DNA of 64,000 nt from Vreelandella venusta (GTDB taxonomy: Bacteria > Pseudomonadota > Gammaproteobacteria > Pseudomonadales > Halomonadaceae), in assembly GCF_007989605.1 (NCBI RefSeq), contig NZ_BJUL01000017.1:1-64000 (forward strand), given 5' to 3'. Under the pieces are notes generated by a model. That model did no database searches, was not told the origin of the DNA, and worked only from the letters and a program-made list of their open reading frames with translations. The position numbers and the translations under genes were made by a program. Positions within the stretch are counted from its first letter, which is position 1; the number at the start of each line of letters is the position of its first letter. Below are positions 35,831-44,464 of this stretch, piece after piece.

Positions 35831-35904
35831 CTTAGCTTTGATAGGGAGTTTTCTCTATCGCTAAGGTGCAAAATGAACCGGCTCCCTATGGGGGCCGGTT
35901 TTTT
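35831..35904 (+). terminator. Flagellin 3' structure and terminator
   Basis: A first two-part hairpin (CTTAGC 35831-35836 with GCTAAG 35860-35865, and GATAG 35840-35844 with CTATC 35855-35859) is followed by the terminator AACCGGC (35876-35882) with GCCGGTT (35894-35900) and a T run to 35904. The first hairpin may protect the abundant flagellin message. Confidence 0.85.
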
Positions 35905-35916
35905 GTTGGGGGTAAC

Positions 35917-36108
35917 ATGACCAATGAAGAACAACAATACGTTATCGACGAGCTGCAAACCGTTATAGCGGACACTCAAGCCATGCTACAACGCTTTGAA
36001 GACACCGGCATGGATAAGGAGATGCCGGAGGATTATGAAAAGCTACTGGATATATTAGATGGCGCTGTGAAGCAGCAGCGCGAGCATACGCGAGCGATGT
36101 TGGGGTAG
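35917..36108 (+). CDS. Small acidic helical protein downstream of flagellin
   Basis: Protein of 63 residues from the ATG at 35917, which has a G-rich ribosome site; an earlier start at 35866 would overlap the flagellin terminator. It is helical and rich in Glu, Asp and Gln (NEEQQYVIDELQTVIADTQA), with a coiled-coil look. It begins 13 bases after the flagellin terminator. A secretion chaperone role (FliT-like) is conceivable because such genes often follow flagellin, but length and sequence do not prove it. Its last codons recur at the end of the 252-base repeat downstream. Confidence 0.55.
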   Translation: MTNEEQQYVIDELQTVIADTQAMLQRFEDTGMDKEMPEDYEKLLDILDGAVKQQREHTRAMLG

Positions 36109-36591
36109 TTGATACCCGCCACTTGCAGAGGTTACGCCCCAGGTTCGTCATTCCCACATGCCCTTAGCGGGAATCCATGGGGAGGCAGGCAGCTGAGTTT
36201 TATCGGGCAAAGGTCAGAATGGATTCCCGATAACCCCACTCGGGAATGACGGTGCAGTGGGTTGCTCGGGAATGACGGTGCGGTGGGTTACTCGGGAGTG
36301 ATGGTGTGATGGGTTGCTAGGGCATGGCGGTGTGTTGCATTCGCGAGTGATGTTGGCTAGCTGACACCCGCCACTCACAGAGGTTACGCCCTAGGTCCGT
36401 CATTCCCGCATGTCCTTAGCGGGAATCCATGATGAAGCAGGCAGCGGAGTATTATCGGGCAAAGGGCAAAATGGATTCCCGATAACCCCACTCGGGAATG
36501 ACGGTGCAGTGGGTTGCTCGGGAATGACGGTGCGGTGGGTTGTTCGGGCATGGCGGTGTGTTGCATGCGCGAGCGATGTTGGGGTAGCTTC
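36092..36591. repeat. Tandem duplication of a 252-base unit with inner 26-base repeats
   Basis: Two copies lie head to tail, about 36109-36360 and 36361-36586. Landmarks (ACCCGCCACT, GAGGTTACGCC, GGATTCCCGATAACCCCACT) recur with a constant offset of 252 bases. The second copy lacks one 26-base subunit. In copy 1 four 26-base units begin at 36242, 36268, 36294 and 36320 (GGGAATGACGGTGCAGTGGG type). Each copy carries facing ATTCCC/GGGAAT motifs like the dispersed repeats of Neisseria and other bacteria. The boundary GCGAGCGATGTTGGGGTAG is the 3' end of the preceding gene and recurs at 36573-36591. Confidence 0.85.
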
Positions 36592-36707
36592 AAAAGGTGC
36601 TATAGACCAAGAGGGGCTTGTGGTGACGCGCTTATCTAGCATAATCCACTTGGTCGGTTAACTTTTGGCCGTGCTGGCAACAATAGGGTAAGGATAATAA
36701 ACATAGT

Positions 36708-37307
36708 ATGGATACGTATACGCTCACGCTAGTGGTGGCGATTGGTACGATGTGGGTTAGCCTGACCTGTGGCTTTGTTGCTATGTATTTAATTCTTAGC
36801 GGCGAGTTTAGGGGCGCTTCCCAGCCTGCTAATCGGCCGAGAAAGCTGTCGATGGGCGCTAAAACGCAAGCGGAAGATATCCCCACGCTGGCGAATGAGG
36901 GCAACACTTCTTGGGGCGTTCAAGTGTTGTTCGATACTCCCTCTCCTGGGCTAAATGAGCGCTTAAGCGTAGCGCTGGCATCTGCGGGAGCGGTGTATGA
37001 GCCTAGTACGAAATCTTTTACGGTGATGGGGGAGTCTTCACGTAACCCTATCGTTGTTGAAAACGCCTTTCCTCCTGGGCAGCTTCCTTCGTTTACTGAT
37101 GATAATAGCCAGTACTTAATTAAGGGCGTCACTATTAAGGTGAATGAGAATAGTCGTTCCCTTTCACCCAGCAAACTCCAGCTTGTGCGGCTGGTTTCTC
37201 TTGCTAAATCATTGGCACGTTTAGGCGGTAAGGTGGTTGACGCCAATCAGCAGCCAATCAGCAAGGCAGGGTTTAAAGCCGTTATTTCTGGTAAGGCCAA
37301 AGTTTAG
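36708..37307 (+). CDS. Membrane-anchored protein with a ZipA-like C-terminal domain
   Basis: Protein of 199 residues. Residues 4-30 form one membrane segment (LTLVVAIGTMWVSLTCGFVA), then a variable linker to about 65, then a globular domain. The end of that domain, VRLVSLAKSLARLGGKVVDA followed by NQQPIS, resembles the last helix and strand of the ZipA FtsZ-binding domain, as do AFPPGQLPSFT and the topology. True ZipA is longer (its linker is long and P/Q-rich) and is usually next to ligA and smc. This would be a small second ZipA-like protein. Not proven; the domain match was made by eye. Confidence 0.5.
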   Translation: MDTYTLTLVVAIGTMWVSLTCGFVAMYLILSGEFRGASQPANRPRKLSMGAKTQAEDIPTLANEGNTSWGVQVLFDTPSPGLNERLSVALASAGAVYEPSTKSFTVMGESSRNPIVVENAFPPGQLPSFTDDNSQYLIKGVTIKVNENSRSLSPSKLQLVRLVSLAKSLARLGGKVVDANQQPISKAGFKAVISGKAKV

Positions 37308-37401
37308 CTATCTGAGGCGCCATTGCTGCTCGCTTGCTCGTTCACTTTGCAATGGGGAGATTACCTCAGTTCTTAGATGACAGATAACAGCCAGTCACGA
37401 T

Positions 37402-37440
37402 TTCGAAAAATTCGAATAAATTGTTTTCTGGGTGCATAAT
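37402..37440 (+). promoter_or_regulatory. Promoter and candidate operator of the antitoxin-toxin pair
   Basis: Two TTCGAA boxes (37402-37407, 37411-37416) precede a -10-like CATAAT at 37435-37440; the second box lies at the -35 position with an 18-base spacer. This fits autoregulation by the HTH antitoxin. Confidence 0.4.
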
Positions 37441-37468
37441 GGTATATATGACACCTGAGGAGATAAAA

Positions 37469-37924
37469 ATGGGATCGTTGTCTAATTTGCTACCTAGCCA
37501 AGAAGAGGCTGCTCTGGCTAAGCTCTCCAGTCGTGAACTTGCGGCACATGTTGAAACGCGAGCTTCCACACAACATGTCGCTATTACTGATAAAGATGGG
37601 CATATTCATCAAGTTGAAGTCCCTGTGAGCGCTTTGCGCCTGTTGATCGATATTTTGACCGAGCTCGGTGATGGTAATACGGTAAAGCTAATTCCTGTTC
37701 ATGCTGAAATGACAACTCAGGAGGCGGCAGATGTGCTCAACATGTCACGACCGACATTAATTAAAGTGCTGGATGAAGGAAGGATTCCTTATCATCGTGC
37801 TGGAAATCGGCGAAAACTCAAATACACCGATGTGATGGCTTATAAAACCAGCGTAGATCAAAAACGTTTGCAAGTACTTGAGGAGTTGTCGGAGCTCGAT
37901 CAGTCGCTGGGTCTGGGGTATTGA
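37469..37924 (+). CDS. HTH (excisionase-type) antitoxin
   Basis: DNA-binding protein of 151 residues from the ATG at 37469, which has GAGGAG six bases before; upstream ATGs lack one. The N-terminal half is probably a dimerisation or toxin-binding region; residues 80-126 are an excisionase/MerR-like HTH (MTTQEAADVLNMSRPTLIKV, then GRIPYHRAGNRRKLKY). Its stop overlaps the start of the PIN gene by one base (TGATG). Two-gene modules of HTH protein plus PIN protein are known type II toxin-antitoxin systems; the pair here fits that pattern. Confidence 0.75.
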   Translation: MGSLSNLLPSQEEAALAKLSSRELAAHVETRASTQHVAITDKDGHIHQVEVPVSALRLLIDILTELGDGNTVKLIPVHAEMTTQEAADVLNMSRPTLIKVLDEGRIPYHRAGNRRKLKYTDVMAYKTSVDQKRLQVLEELSELDQSLGLGY

Positions 37925-38496
37925 TGAGTTCTTACTACACTGTCGTATACGATGCATGTGTGCTTTATCCAGCCCCGCTAAGAAGTTTTTTGATTCACTT
38001 GGCCATGACGGATCTTTATCGAGCACGCTGGTCGCAACTAATCCATGACGAATGGATGCGCAATCTATTGGAGCAACGTAGCGATTTAACTTGGGCGCAG
38101 TTGGAGCGTGTTCGCGACTTGATGGATAAGCACACACGAGATGCGGTGGTATCAGGGTTTGAGCCATTGATTGATGGGTTATTGCTTCCCGATCCAGATG
38201 ACCGTCATGTGCTTGCCTGTGCTATTCATAGTGGTGCAGAAGCTATCATTACGTTTAACTTAAAGGATTTTCCTGATCATGCTTTAGCACAATACGATAT
38301 CAGGGCAATACATCCAGATGAATTCATTTCGGATATGTTGGCTTTAAGCCCAGGGCATGTTGTCCAAGCCGTTCAAAATCATCGTAAAAGCCTAAAAAAA
38401 CCACCTTTTAGTATTAATGAATATCTAGACTTGCTGTTTAATCAAAGACTTCCCGAGTCAGTGAGTGAGTTAAGGCGCTTTGGGTCGCTGCTTTAG
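37924..38496 (+). CDS. PIN-domain ribonuclease toxin
   Basis: Protein of 190 residues with a PIN domain (about 6-130). Acidic residues expected at the metal site are D10 (VVYDACVLYP), E43 (IHDEWMRN), D92/D93 (PDPDDRHVLACA) and D115 (FNLKDFP). It is longer than VapC (about 130 residues) and has a helical C-terminal extension, as in the larger PIN toxins paired with HTH antitoxins. It would cleave RNA when free of its partner. Base composition of the pair is more A+T-rich than the housekeeping genes nearby, hinting at transfer. Which RNA it cuts cannot be read. Confidence 0.78.
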   Translation: MSSYYTVVYDACVLYPAPLRSFLIHLAMTDLYRARWSQLIHDEWMRNLLEQRSDLTWAQLERVRDLMDKHTRDAVVSGFEPLIDGLLLPDPDDRHVLACAIHSGAEAIITFNLKDFPDHALAQYDIRAIHPDEFISDMLALSPGHVVQAVQNHRKSLKKPPFSINEYLDLLFNQRLPESVSELRRFGSLL

Positions 38497-38734
38497 AGGG
38501 CGCGCGTCTCTCTTTTGATTTAGTGCTAGCTGGGCGATTACGCAGAGTGCTTCCTTTATCATCACGATAGCACCACCGGTTGCTCATAAATTCCAAAAAG
38601 AACTAAAAAATAGGTTTATTATTTCTTTTTTGCTGGTATCTTGGCCTCATTGCACTGGCCGATGTTCGACGAACGTCGCAACCAGTGCTCACATTTAAAG
38701 CAGGGCGCCTCGGTGCCACTGAGAGGGAGATATG

Positions 38735-39505
38735 ATGACGAATGTGAGCCGTTGGAAAAAAGCCGTTGCCGTTCTTTCGCTTAGCGTTGTAAGTGGTGTG
38801 CTGTCTGCCGCTGCTTACGCGGATACGCTGCGTGTCGGCATGTCTGGGGGGTATTTCCCCTTTACATACGTTGAGCGTGATGAGCTTAAAGGCTTTGAAG
38901 TGGATGTCATGAACGCCGTGGGTGATGTGACTGGCGATGAGATTGAATTCGTGACAGCAAGCTTCTCTGGCTTGGCGGGCATGTTGGAATCGGGGCGCAT
39001 TGATACCATTGCTAACCAAATTACCATCACCGATGAGCGCAAAGCGAAGTACGCCTTCACCGCACCGTATGTTTACGATGGTGCCCAGGTTGTTGTACGG
39101 GCAGGTAATGACACTATTCAGGGGGTTGAAGATTTATCCGGCAAAAGCGTCGCGGTCAATCTAGGCTCTAACTATGAGCAGTTGCTGCGTGAACAGCCTA
39201 ATGCTGATGAGATCGATATCCGTACCTACGAATCCAACGTCGAGCAGGATGTGGCGCTTGGCCGTATCGATGCATTTGTGATGGATCGCGTTAGCGCTAG
39301 CCAAGTGATCAGCGAGCGCGGCTTGCCGCTTGCATTGGCCGGCCAGCCGTTCACCATCATAGAAAACGCGCTGCCGTTTCGTGATGATGAAGAGGGCCGT
39401 GCGCAGCGTGACCGCGTAGATGCCGCCCTGGAAGAGCTGCGTGAAAACGGTACATTAGGTGAAATATCGCAAAAATGGTTCGATACTGATATCACCCAGC
39501 CATAA
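38735..39505 (+). CDS. tcyJ: Cystine-type amino-acid ABC transporter binding protein
   Basis: Periplasmic binding protein of family 3, 256 residues. The ATG at 38735 is better spaced from GGGAG than the ATG one codon earlier. A signal peptide is present (KKAVAVLSLSVVSGVLSAAA, cut after YA). Key segments are GGYFPFTYV, FEVDVMNAVGD, ANQITITDERKAKYAFTAPY and LGRIDAFVMDR, close to E. coli FliY/TcyJ. With the permease and ATPase downstream it forms a complete cystine/sulfur amino-acid importer. Related polar amino acids are possible. Confidence 0.82.
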   Translation: MTNVSRWKKAVAVLSLSVVSGVLSAAAYADTLRVGMSGGYFPFTYVERDELKGFEVDVMNAVGDVTGDEIEFVTASFSGLAGMLESGRIDTIANQITITDERKAKYAFTAPYVYDGAQVVVRAGNDTIQGVEDLSGKSVAVNLGSNYEQLLREQPNADEIDIRTYESNVEQDVALGRIDAFVMDRVSASQVISERGLPLALAGQPFTIIENALPFRDDEEGRAQRDRVDAALEELRENGTLGEISQKWFDTDITQP

Positions 39506-39607
39506 TCGCGGCGTTTACCTTTAGACGACCAGCAACTGATTGCGGCCGTGGCACTGCCACGGCCGTTTCGCTTATAGCGACGTTGCGAAACTGACCTTGG
39601 AATAACC

Positions 39608-40276
39608 ATGCTGAATGTGGAGTATATGTGGGACCTGTTGCCGGTCCTACTGAGCTATTTACCGTTAACGCTGCAAATGGCGAGCATCGCCATGCTGTTG
39701 GCGCTGATCATTGCCTGCCTGTTGGCGGTCATCCGGGTGTCGCGAGTGCCGGTGTTGAACGGCGCGGCAATGCTGTTTATCTCGTTTTTTCGTGGAACGC
39801 CGCTGTTAGTACAGCTATTTTTGTTCTATTACGGCTTACCCCAGCTGATTAACGCGCTGATTTCCATCAACGGAGTGACGGCCGCAGTGCTGGGCTTAAC
39901 GCTGCACTTTTCGGCCTACATGGCGGAATCCATTCGCGCGGCGATTGTCGGTATTGACCGCAGCCAGACCGAAGCAGCGCTGTCCATCGGTATGACCCAG
40001 TCTCAATTGATGCGGCGGATTATTCTGCCTCAAGCCACCCGCGTGGCAACGCCAACGCTGATGAACTACTTCATCGATATGATTAAAGCGACTTCCCTGG
40101 CGTTTACCCTGGGTGTCACCGAAATGATGGGCGCTACCCAAAAAGAAGCCTCGGGCAGCTTTCTCTACCTGGAAGCATTTCTGCTGGTGGCGATTATTTA
40201 CTGGGTGGTGGTGGAAGTGCTTTCCTGGGGGCAGCGCCGTCTGGAAACGTATCTGAATAAGGCGTACCAGCGATGA
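39608..40276 (+). CDS. tcyL: Amino-acid ABC transporter permease, TcyL-like
   Basis: Membrane subunit of 222 residues (HisM/TcyL family) with about five hydrophobic segments. The coupling motif is EAALSIGMTQSQLMRRIILP, and FFRGTPLLVQLFLFYYGLP is the typical N-terminal family motif. It lies 102 bases after the binding-protein gene and overlaps the ATPase gene by four bases. Confidence 0.87.
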   Translation: MLNVEYMWDLLPVLLSYLPLTLQMASIAMLLALIIACLLAVIRVSRVPVLNGAAMLFISFFRGTPLLVQLFLFYYGLPQLINALISINGVTAAVLGLTLHFSAYMAESIRAAIVGIDRSQTEAALSIGMTQSQLMRRIILPQATRVATPTLMNYFIDMIKATSLAFTLGVTEMMGATQKEASGSFLYLEAFLLVAIIYWVVVEVLSWGQRRLETYLNKAYQR

Positions 40277-41028
40277 TCACCCTCGAATCTGTCAGTAAGC
40301 GTTTTGGCCAGCAGCCAGTATTTTCGGACGTTGATTTGCACCTGGAACAGGGTGAAATCATCGTCATTATTGGTCCCTCGGGTACCGGAAAATCAACCCT
40401 GCTGCGCTGTATTAACTTTCTAGAACGCCCAGAGGCGGGGCACATTACGGTAGGCGATTTAAGAGTCGATGCCCGGCGTGCTAGTCGTGCCGATATTCTG
40501 GCGCTACGCCGACGAACCGCTTTTGTATTTCAGAACTATGGATTGTTTGCCAACAAGACGGCGTTAGAAAATATCAGCGAAGGCATGATTGTCGTGGATA
40601 AGCTGCCTAAGGCTCAGGCACACGCTCGGGCAAGGGAGATTTTAGAGCGCATTGGCTTGGCCGATAAGGCGGATGCGTACCCAGCATCGCTTTCCGGTGG
40701 CCAGCAGCAGCGGGTAGGCATTGGGCGTGCGATGGCCGCGAATGCTGATGTGATTCTATTTGACGAGCCAACCTCATCGCTGGATCCGCAATGGGTGGAA
40801 GAGGTGCTGAGCTTAATGAAACAGCTCGCCGCCGAGCAGCAAACCATGATTGTGGTGACCCATGAAATGCAGTTCGCCAGAGACGTCGCCGACCGGGTGG
40901 TGTTTATGGATGAAGGGCAAATTGTCGAGCAAGGGTCGCCCGAAGCGCTGTTCACCAACCCTCAAGATGAGCGAACACGGCGTTTTCTGCGCAAAATTTT
41001 GGCGCCAACGGGGCAGGCATTGCCATAA
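40273..41028 (+). CDS. tcyN: Amino-acid ABC transporter ATPase, TcyN-like
   Basis: Cytoplasmic ATPase of 251 residues. Walker [10 protein letters not shown], signature [15 protein letters not shown], Walker [15 protein letters not shown] and H-loop VVTHEMQFA identify the polar amino-acid (GlnQ/TcyN) family. It is coupled to tcyL by an ATGA overlap and ends the operon. Confidence 0.88.
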   Translation: MITLESVSKRFGQQPVFSDVDLHLEQGEIIVIIGPSGTGKSTLLRCINFLERPEAGHITVGDLRVDARRASRADILALRRRTAFVFQNYGLFANKTALENISEGMIVVDKLPKAQAHARAREILERIGLADKADAYPASLSGGQQQRVGIGRAMAANADVILFDEPTSSLDPQWVEEVLSLMKQLAAEQQTMIVVTHEMQFARDVADRVVFMDEGQIVEQGSPEALFTNPQDERTRRFLRKILAPTGQALP

Positions 41029-41320
41029 CGGATGAGTGGCGATCCGTGCGGGAAAAGCATTGACAAGCGCTGGCAAGCCCGCTTAACGCGTGATAGACTA
41101 CGCCATCCTCTCAGACAAGACCCGTGGGCGGGCAGCTTTTGAACTGCTCGTTACACCATTTGGCAGCGTTTTAATTGCTTCCAAATCAATTGGTTATTGT
41201 GGAAAGATTCTGACGGAAATGTCGTGTCATGGTGAAAACCTAGTGGCGAAAGCCGACCGACAATCACATAGTTAATCCGTTGCCGTTTATTGGCAACCTT
41301 TATTCTCCAAGGAGATACCT

Positions 41321-41587
41321 GTGGCGAACAGCAAGCAAGCACGCAAGCGCGCCCGCCAGGCCGAGACTCGTCGCGTCCTGAAAGCCAGCCAGCGCAGCAA
41401 GGTCCGCACCTACATCAAGCGTGTGATCAAAGCGATCAGCACCGGCGATCATGGCAAAGCGATGGAAGAGTTCCGGGCAATGCAGCCGGTTGTCGACCGC
41501 ATCGCTGATAAAGACGTTCTTTCTAAGAAGAAAGCTGCACGTCTGAAAAGCCGCTTGAACAAGCGCATTAAGGCTCTGGCGGCGTAA
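41321..41587 (+). CDS. rpsT: 30S ribosomal protein S20
   Basis: Small basic ribosomal protein of 88 residues that binds 16S rRNA early in 30S assembly. ANSKQARKRARQAETRR at the N-terminus and KKKAARLKSRLNKRIKALAA at the end are the S20 pattern. It starts with GTG (rare start use is known for rpsT, which is autoregulated through its start), preceded by AAGGAG. It is monocistronic, followed by a strong terminator, and lies in the usual place next to murJ-ribF-ileS. A TTGACA at 41060 may belong to its promoter but no good -10 is visible. Confidence 0.96.
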   Translation: MANSKQARKRARQAETRRVLKASQRSKVRTYIKRVIKAISTGDHGKAMEEFRAMQPVVDRIADKDVLSKKKAARLKSRLNKRIKALAA

Positions 41588-41602
41588 GCCGGCAGGCGCC
41601 AT

Positions 41603-41630
41603 AAAAAAACCGGCTGCGGCCGGTTTTTTT
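41603..41630 (+). terminator. Terminator after rpsT
   Basis: A7-CCGGC and GCCGG-T7 pair around a TGCG loop, giving a strong rho-independent terminator. Confidence 0.92.
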
Positions 41631-41693
41631 GTGTCTATACGTCGCGTTGCCCGCGGCGACTTTGGGTCTCTTGTTTTAGTCGCTATGGATTGA

Positions 41694-43274
41694 GTGATGA
41701 CCGCCAACACACCACCGCAAGCAAATATGTCGCCCCCGCGCCGCGGGTTGATGCGCTCTGGGTTAGTGGTCAGTGCCATGACCATGTTGTCGCGTGTGAT
41801 GGGGTTGGTGCGCGATGTGGTGGTTGCCACCTTCTTGGGGGCAGGCAATGGCTCGGATGCGTTCTTCGTTGCGTTTAAAATTCCTAATTTTCTGCGTCGT
41901 TTGTTTGCCGAAGGGGCGTTTAACCAAGCCTTTGTGCCAGTGCTTTCAGAGTACTCAACCCAGCGCAGTAAGCAGGAAATTCGCGAGCTGCTGAACGCAG
42001 TAGCGGGCAGTCTGACCGCTATTTTGGCGCTAATAACCGCGTTGGCGATGCTGGGGGCCCCGTGGCTAGTGTGGGTGTTTGCCCCTGGCTTCGGGCGCGA
42101 CCCCGAAAAGTTGGCCATGACAGCTGACATGTTGCGCCTGACGTTTCCCTATTTGCTGCTGATTTCGTTAACCGCTTTTTCGGGAAGCGTGCTGAATACC
42201 TGGAACCGCTTTGCGGTGCCCGCGTTCACCCCCGTGCTGCTGAATATTTCGCTGATTGGCGCGGCGCTACTGTTAATGCCGTTAATGGAAGAACCCGCCA
42301 TGGCGCTGGCCTGGGGGGTGTTGATTGCGGGTGCTGCCCAGTTAGCATTTCAGGTGCCGTTTTTGCTGCGCCTTGGGTTGCTGCCGACCCCGTGGCCAAA
42401 TTTTGCCCACGAAGGCGTAAAGCGCATCCTGAAGCTCATGGCTCCCGCGCTGTTTGGCGTATCGGTTTCGCAAATTAACTTGCTGCTGGATACGGTGCTG
42501 GCCTCGTTGTTAACGGCGGGCAGCGTGTCTTGGCTGTACTACTCAGATAGGTTGGTCGAACTTCCGCTTGGGGTCTTCGGTGTAGCGATTGGCACGATTA
42601 TTCTGCCGGCACTTTCCAAGCGCCATGCGGAGCAGTCCACCGAACACTTTTCTGCGATGTTAGACTGGGCCATTCGCGTCGTGCTACTGCTGGGGGTACC
42701 GGCCGCGCTGGCACTGGCCGTGCTGGCAGAACCGTTTTTGATTACCTTGTTCTACTACGGGGCAATGACCGATACCGATATTCAAATGGCCGCCATGAGC
42801 CTACGCGCTTACGCCTTTGGATTGGTGGCGTTTATGCTGATCAAGGTGTTGGCACCGGGGTTCTTTGCCCGCCAGGATACTAAAACACCGGTCAAAGTGG
42901 GCATTATCGCCATGGTGGCTAACATGGTGTTTAACCTGCTGTTAATTTGGCCGCTTGCTCACGCAGGCTTGGCATTGGCGACCGCGCTGTCGGCGTTTTT
43001 AAATGCTGGACTGCTAGGGTATCTGCTCTACCGCCAGAAGGTGTTGGTCTTTCAGCCGGGCTGGGGGCGCTACGCAGTACAGTTGGTGGGCGGTAGCGCG
43101 TTGATGAGTATTGCGCTTTATCTGGCTGCCCCCGACTGGCAGGAGTGGCTTGATTTTGCACTGTGGCAGCGCATTCGCTGGGTAGCGGGACTCGTGGTAT
43201 TGGGTGGTGGGCTTTATTTTGCCTGGCTGGCCGCGTTTGGCCTACGGCTGCGTCATTTTAAGATGAATAGCTGA
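41694..43274 (+). CDS. murJ: Lipid II flippase MurJ
   Basis: Inner-membrane MOP-superfamily flippase that moves lipid II to the periplasmic face for peptidoglycan synthesis. 526 residues and about 14 membrane segments are as expected. SGLVVSAMTMLSRVMGLVRD, GSDAFFVAFKIPNFLRRLFA, and EGAFNQAFVPVLSEY near the start are diagnostic. GTG at 41694 or ATG at 41697 starts it. It precedes ribF in the classical gammaproteobacterial order. Confidence 0.95.
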   Translation: MMTANTPPQANMSPPRRGLMRSGLVVSAMTMLSRVMGLVRDVVVATFLGAGNGSDAFFVAFKIPNFLRRLFAEGAFNQAFVPVLSEYSTQRSKQEIRELLNAVAGSLTAILALITALAMLGAPWLVWVFAPGFGRDPEKLAMTADMLRLTFPYLLLISLTAFSGSVLNTWNRFAVPAFTPVLLNISLIGAALLLMPLMEEPAMALAWGVLIAGAAQLAFQVPFLLRLGLLPTPWPNFAHEGVKRILKLMAPALFGVSVSQINLLLDTVLASLLTAGSVSWLYYSDRLVELPLGVFGVAIGTIILPALSKRHAEQSTEHFSAMLDWAIRVVLLLGVPAALALAVLAEPFLITLFYYGAMTDTDIQMAAMSLRAYAFGLVAFMLIKVLAPGFFARQDTKTPVKVGIIAMVANMVFNLLLIWPLAHAGLALATALSAFLNAGLLGYLLYRQKVLVFQPGWGRYAVQLVGGSALMSIALYLAAPDWQEWLDFALWQRIRWVAGLVVLGGGLYFAWLAAFGLRLRHFKMNS

Positions 43275-43419
43275 TGCGCAAACAAGCAGTGTTAAGGTGG
43301 TAAAGAAGGTGATAACCGGGTGAACGTAATCTTCCCCTGCAGCTGATCAGCGCGTTGGTTATAATCAAACGCTTTTAGACGGCAAACGCTTTTTAAAAAG
43401 GCTTTAAAAAAGAGGTGCC

Positions 43420-44457
43420 ATGCACGTCATTCGAGGTCTGCACAATCTGACAGCGGCTCATCGGGGCTGCGTTGCCACTATCGGTAATTTTGATGGTGTG
43501 CATCGCGGCCATCAGGCGATCCTGCAGCAGTGCCGTGAGCATGCGGCGCGCTTGAAGGTGCCGCTGACCGTGGTGGTGTTTGAGCCTCAGCCGCGGGAGT
43601 TTTTTGCCGGTGATCAAGCACCGCCGCGGCTTACCCGCCTGCGTGAAAAAGTTCGCTTGCTACGAGACCATGGTGCCGAACAGGTACTGTGCCTGCCTTT
43701 CAACGATGCCTTGCGCAGCCTGACTGGGCGCGAGTTTATCGATCAAGTGCTCATTGAGGGCTTGGGAGTGCAGCATCTGGTGGTGGGCGACGACTTCCGC
43801 TTTGGTTGCGACCGCCGTGGTGACTTCACCTTGCTTGAAACTGTTGGGCAGGTAGAAGGGTTTGGCGTTGAACACACACGCACCTTTAAAGTTGATGACG
43901 AGCGGGTATCCAGTTCGCGCGTGCGTACCTTGCTGGCCAGCGGTAACTTTGAGGTCGCTGCACGCCTGCTTGGCAGGTCGTATTCGCTGCATGGCCGTGT
44001 GGTACGCGACCAGCAGCTAGGGCGCACCATTGGTGTGCCCACTGCTAACCTGCCGCTGTTGCCTCAGCCATTAACGCTGCGCGGCGTGTTTGCTGTGGTG
44101 GCCGAGCTGGCTAATGGTCAGCGCTATCCCGCCGTGGCGAATGTTGGTTTTCGGCCAACGGTGGGATCTAAACGCCCCACGCTGGAAGTTCATCTGTTGG
44201 ATTTTTCAGGCGACCTCTATGGTCAGCGGCTGACGGTTTACCCCTGCGCGCGTTTGCGCGGGGAAGTGAAGTTTGACGACTTTGATGCGCTAAAAACGCA
44301 AATTGAACACGATCAAGCCAGAGCGCGCCGCTACTTTGCAGCAGCGGGTGCTGGCTGCATGAATTCTCTTCCGCTGGCCTCGGCCCCGCTTGGGCGTGAG
44401 ACCGCTTCTTCTGATTTCTCTTCGGCGGATAACGCCGCCGATGCTAACGACGGCTGA
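43420..44457 (+). CDS. ribF: Bifunctional riboflavin kinase/FAD synthetase
   Basis: Makes FMN from riboflavin and then FAD, 345 residues. The N-terminal FAD synthetase domain has the nucleotidyltransferase motif [11 protein letters not shown] and [15 protein letters not shown]; the C-terminal flavokinase domain has [12 protein letters not shown] and the catalytic [15 protein letters not shown] region. The C-terminal tail of about 30 residues is Ser/Ala/Asp-rich. It runs into ileS seven bases later; such coupling is conserved in Gammaproteobacteria. Confidence 0.95.
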   Translation: MHVIRGLHNLTAAHRGCVATIGNFDGVHRGHQAILQQCREHAARLKVPLTVVVFEPQPREFFAGDQAPPRLTRLREKVRLLRDHGAEQVLCLPFNDALRSLTGREFIDQVLIEGLGVQHLVVGDDFRFGCDRRGDFTLLETVGQVEGFGVEHTRTFKVDDERVSSSRVRTLLASGNFEVAARLLGRSYSLHGRVVRDQQLGRTIGVPTANLPLLPQPLTLRGVFAVVAELANGQRYPAVANVGFRPTVGSKRPTLEVHLLDFSGDLYGQRLTVYPCARLRGEVKFDDFDALKTQIEHDQARARRYFAAAGAGCMNSLPLASAPLGRETASSDFSSADNAADANDG

Positions 44458-44464
44458 CCGGACT

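Noticed and set aside
36242..36345. Regular 26-base repeats that might be a CRISPR array
   Set aside because: Units are directly adjacent without spacers and degenerate; no cas genes. It is a minisatellite.
36384..36661. Several 69-83-codon frames on both strands in the repeat zone
   Set aside because: They are made of the repeated units, lack ribosome sites and occur on both strands of the same repeats.
41060..41088. Sigma-70 promoter for rpsT beginning at TTGACA
   Set aside because: The -35 box is perfect but no acceptable -10 box stands 16-18 bases downstream.
41300..42130. 276-codon open frame on the minus strand
   Set aside because: It runs antisense through rpsT and the start of murJ, both certain genes; no ribosome site and low-complexity translation.
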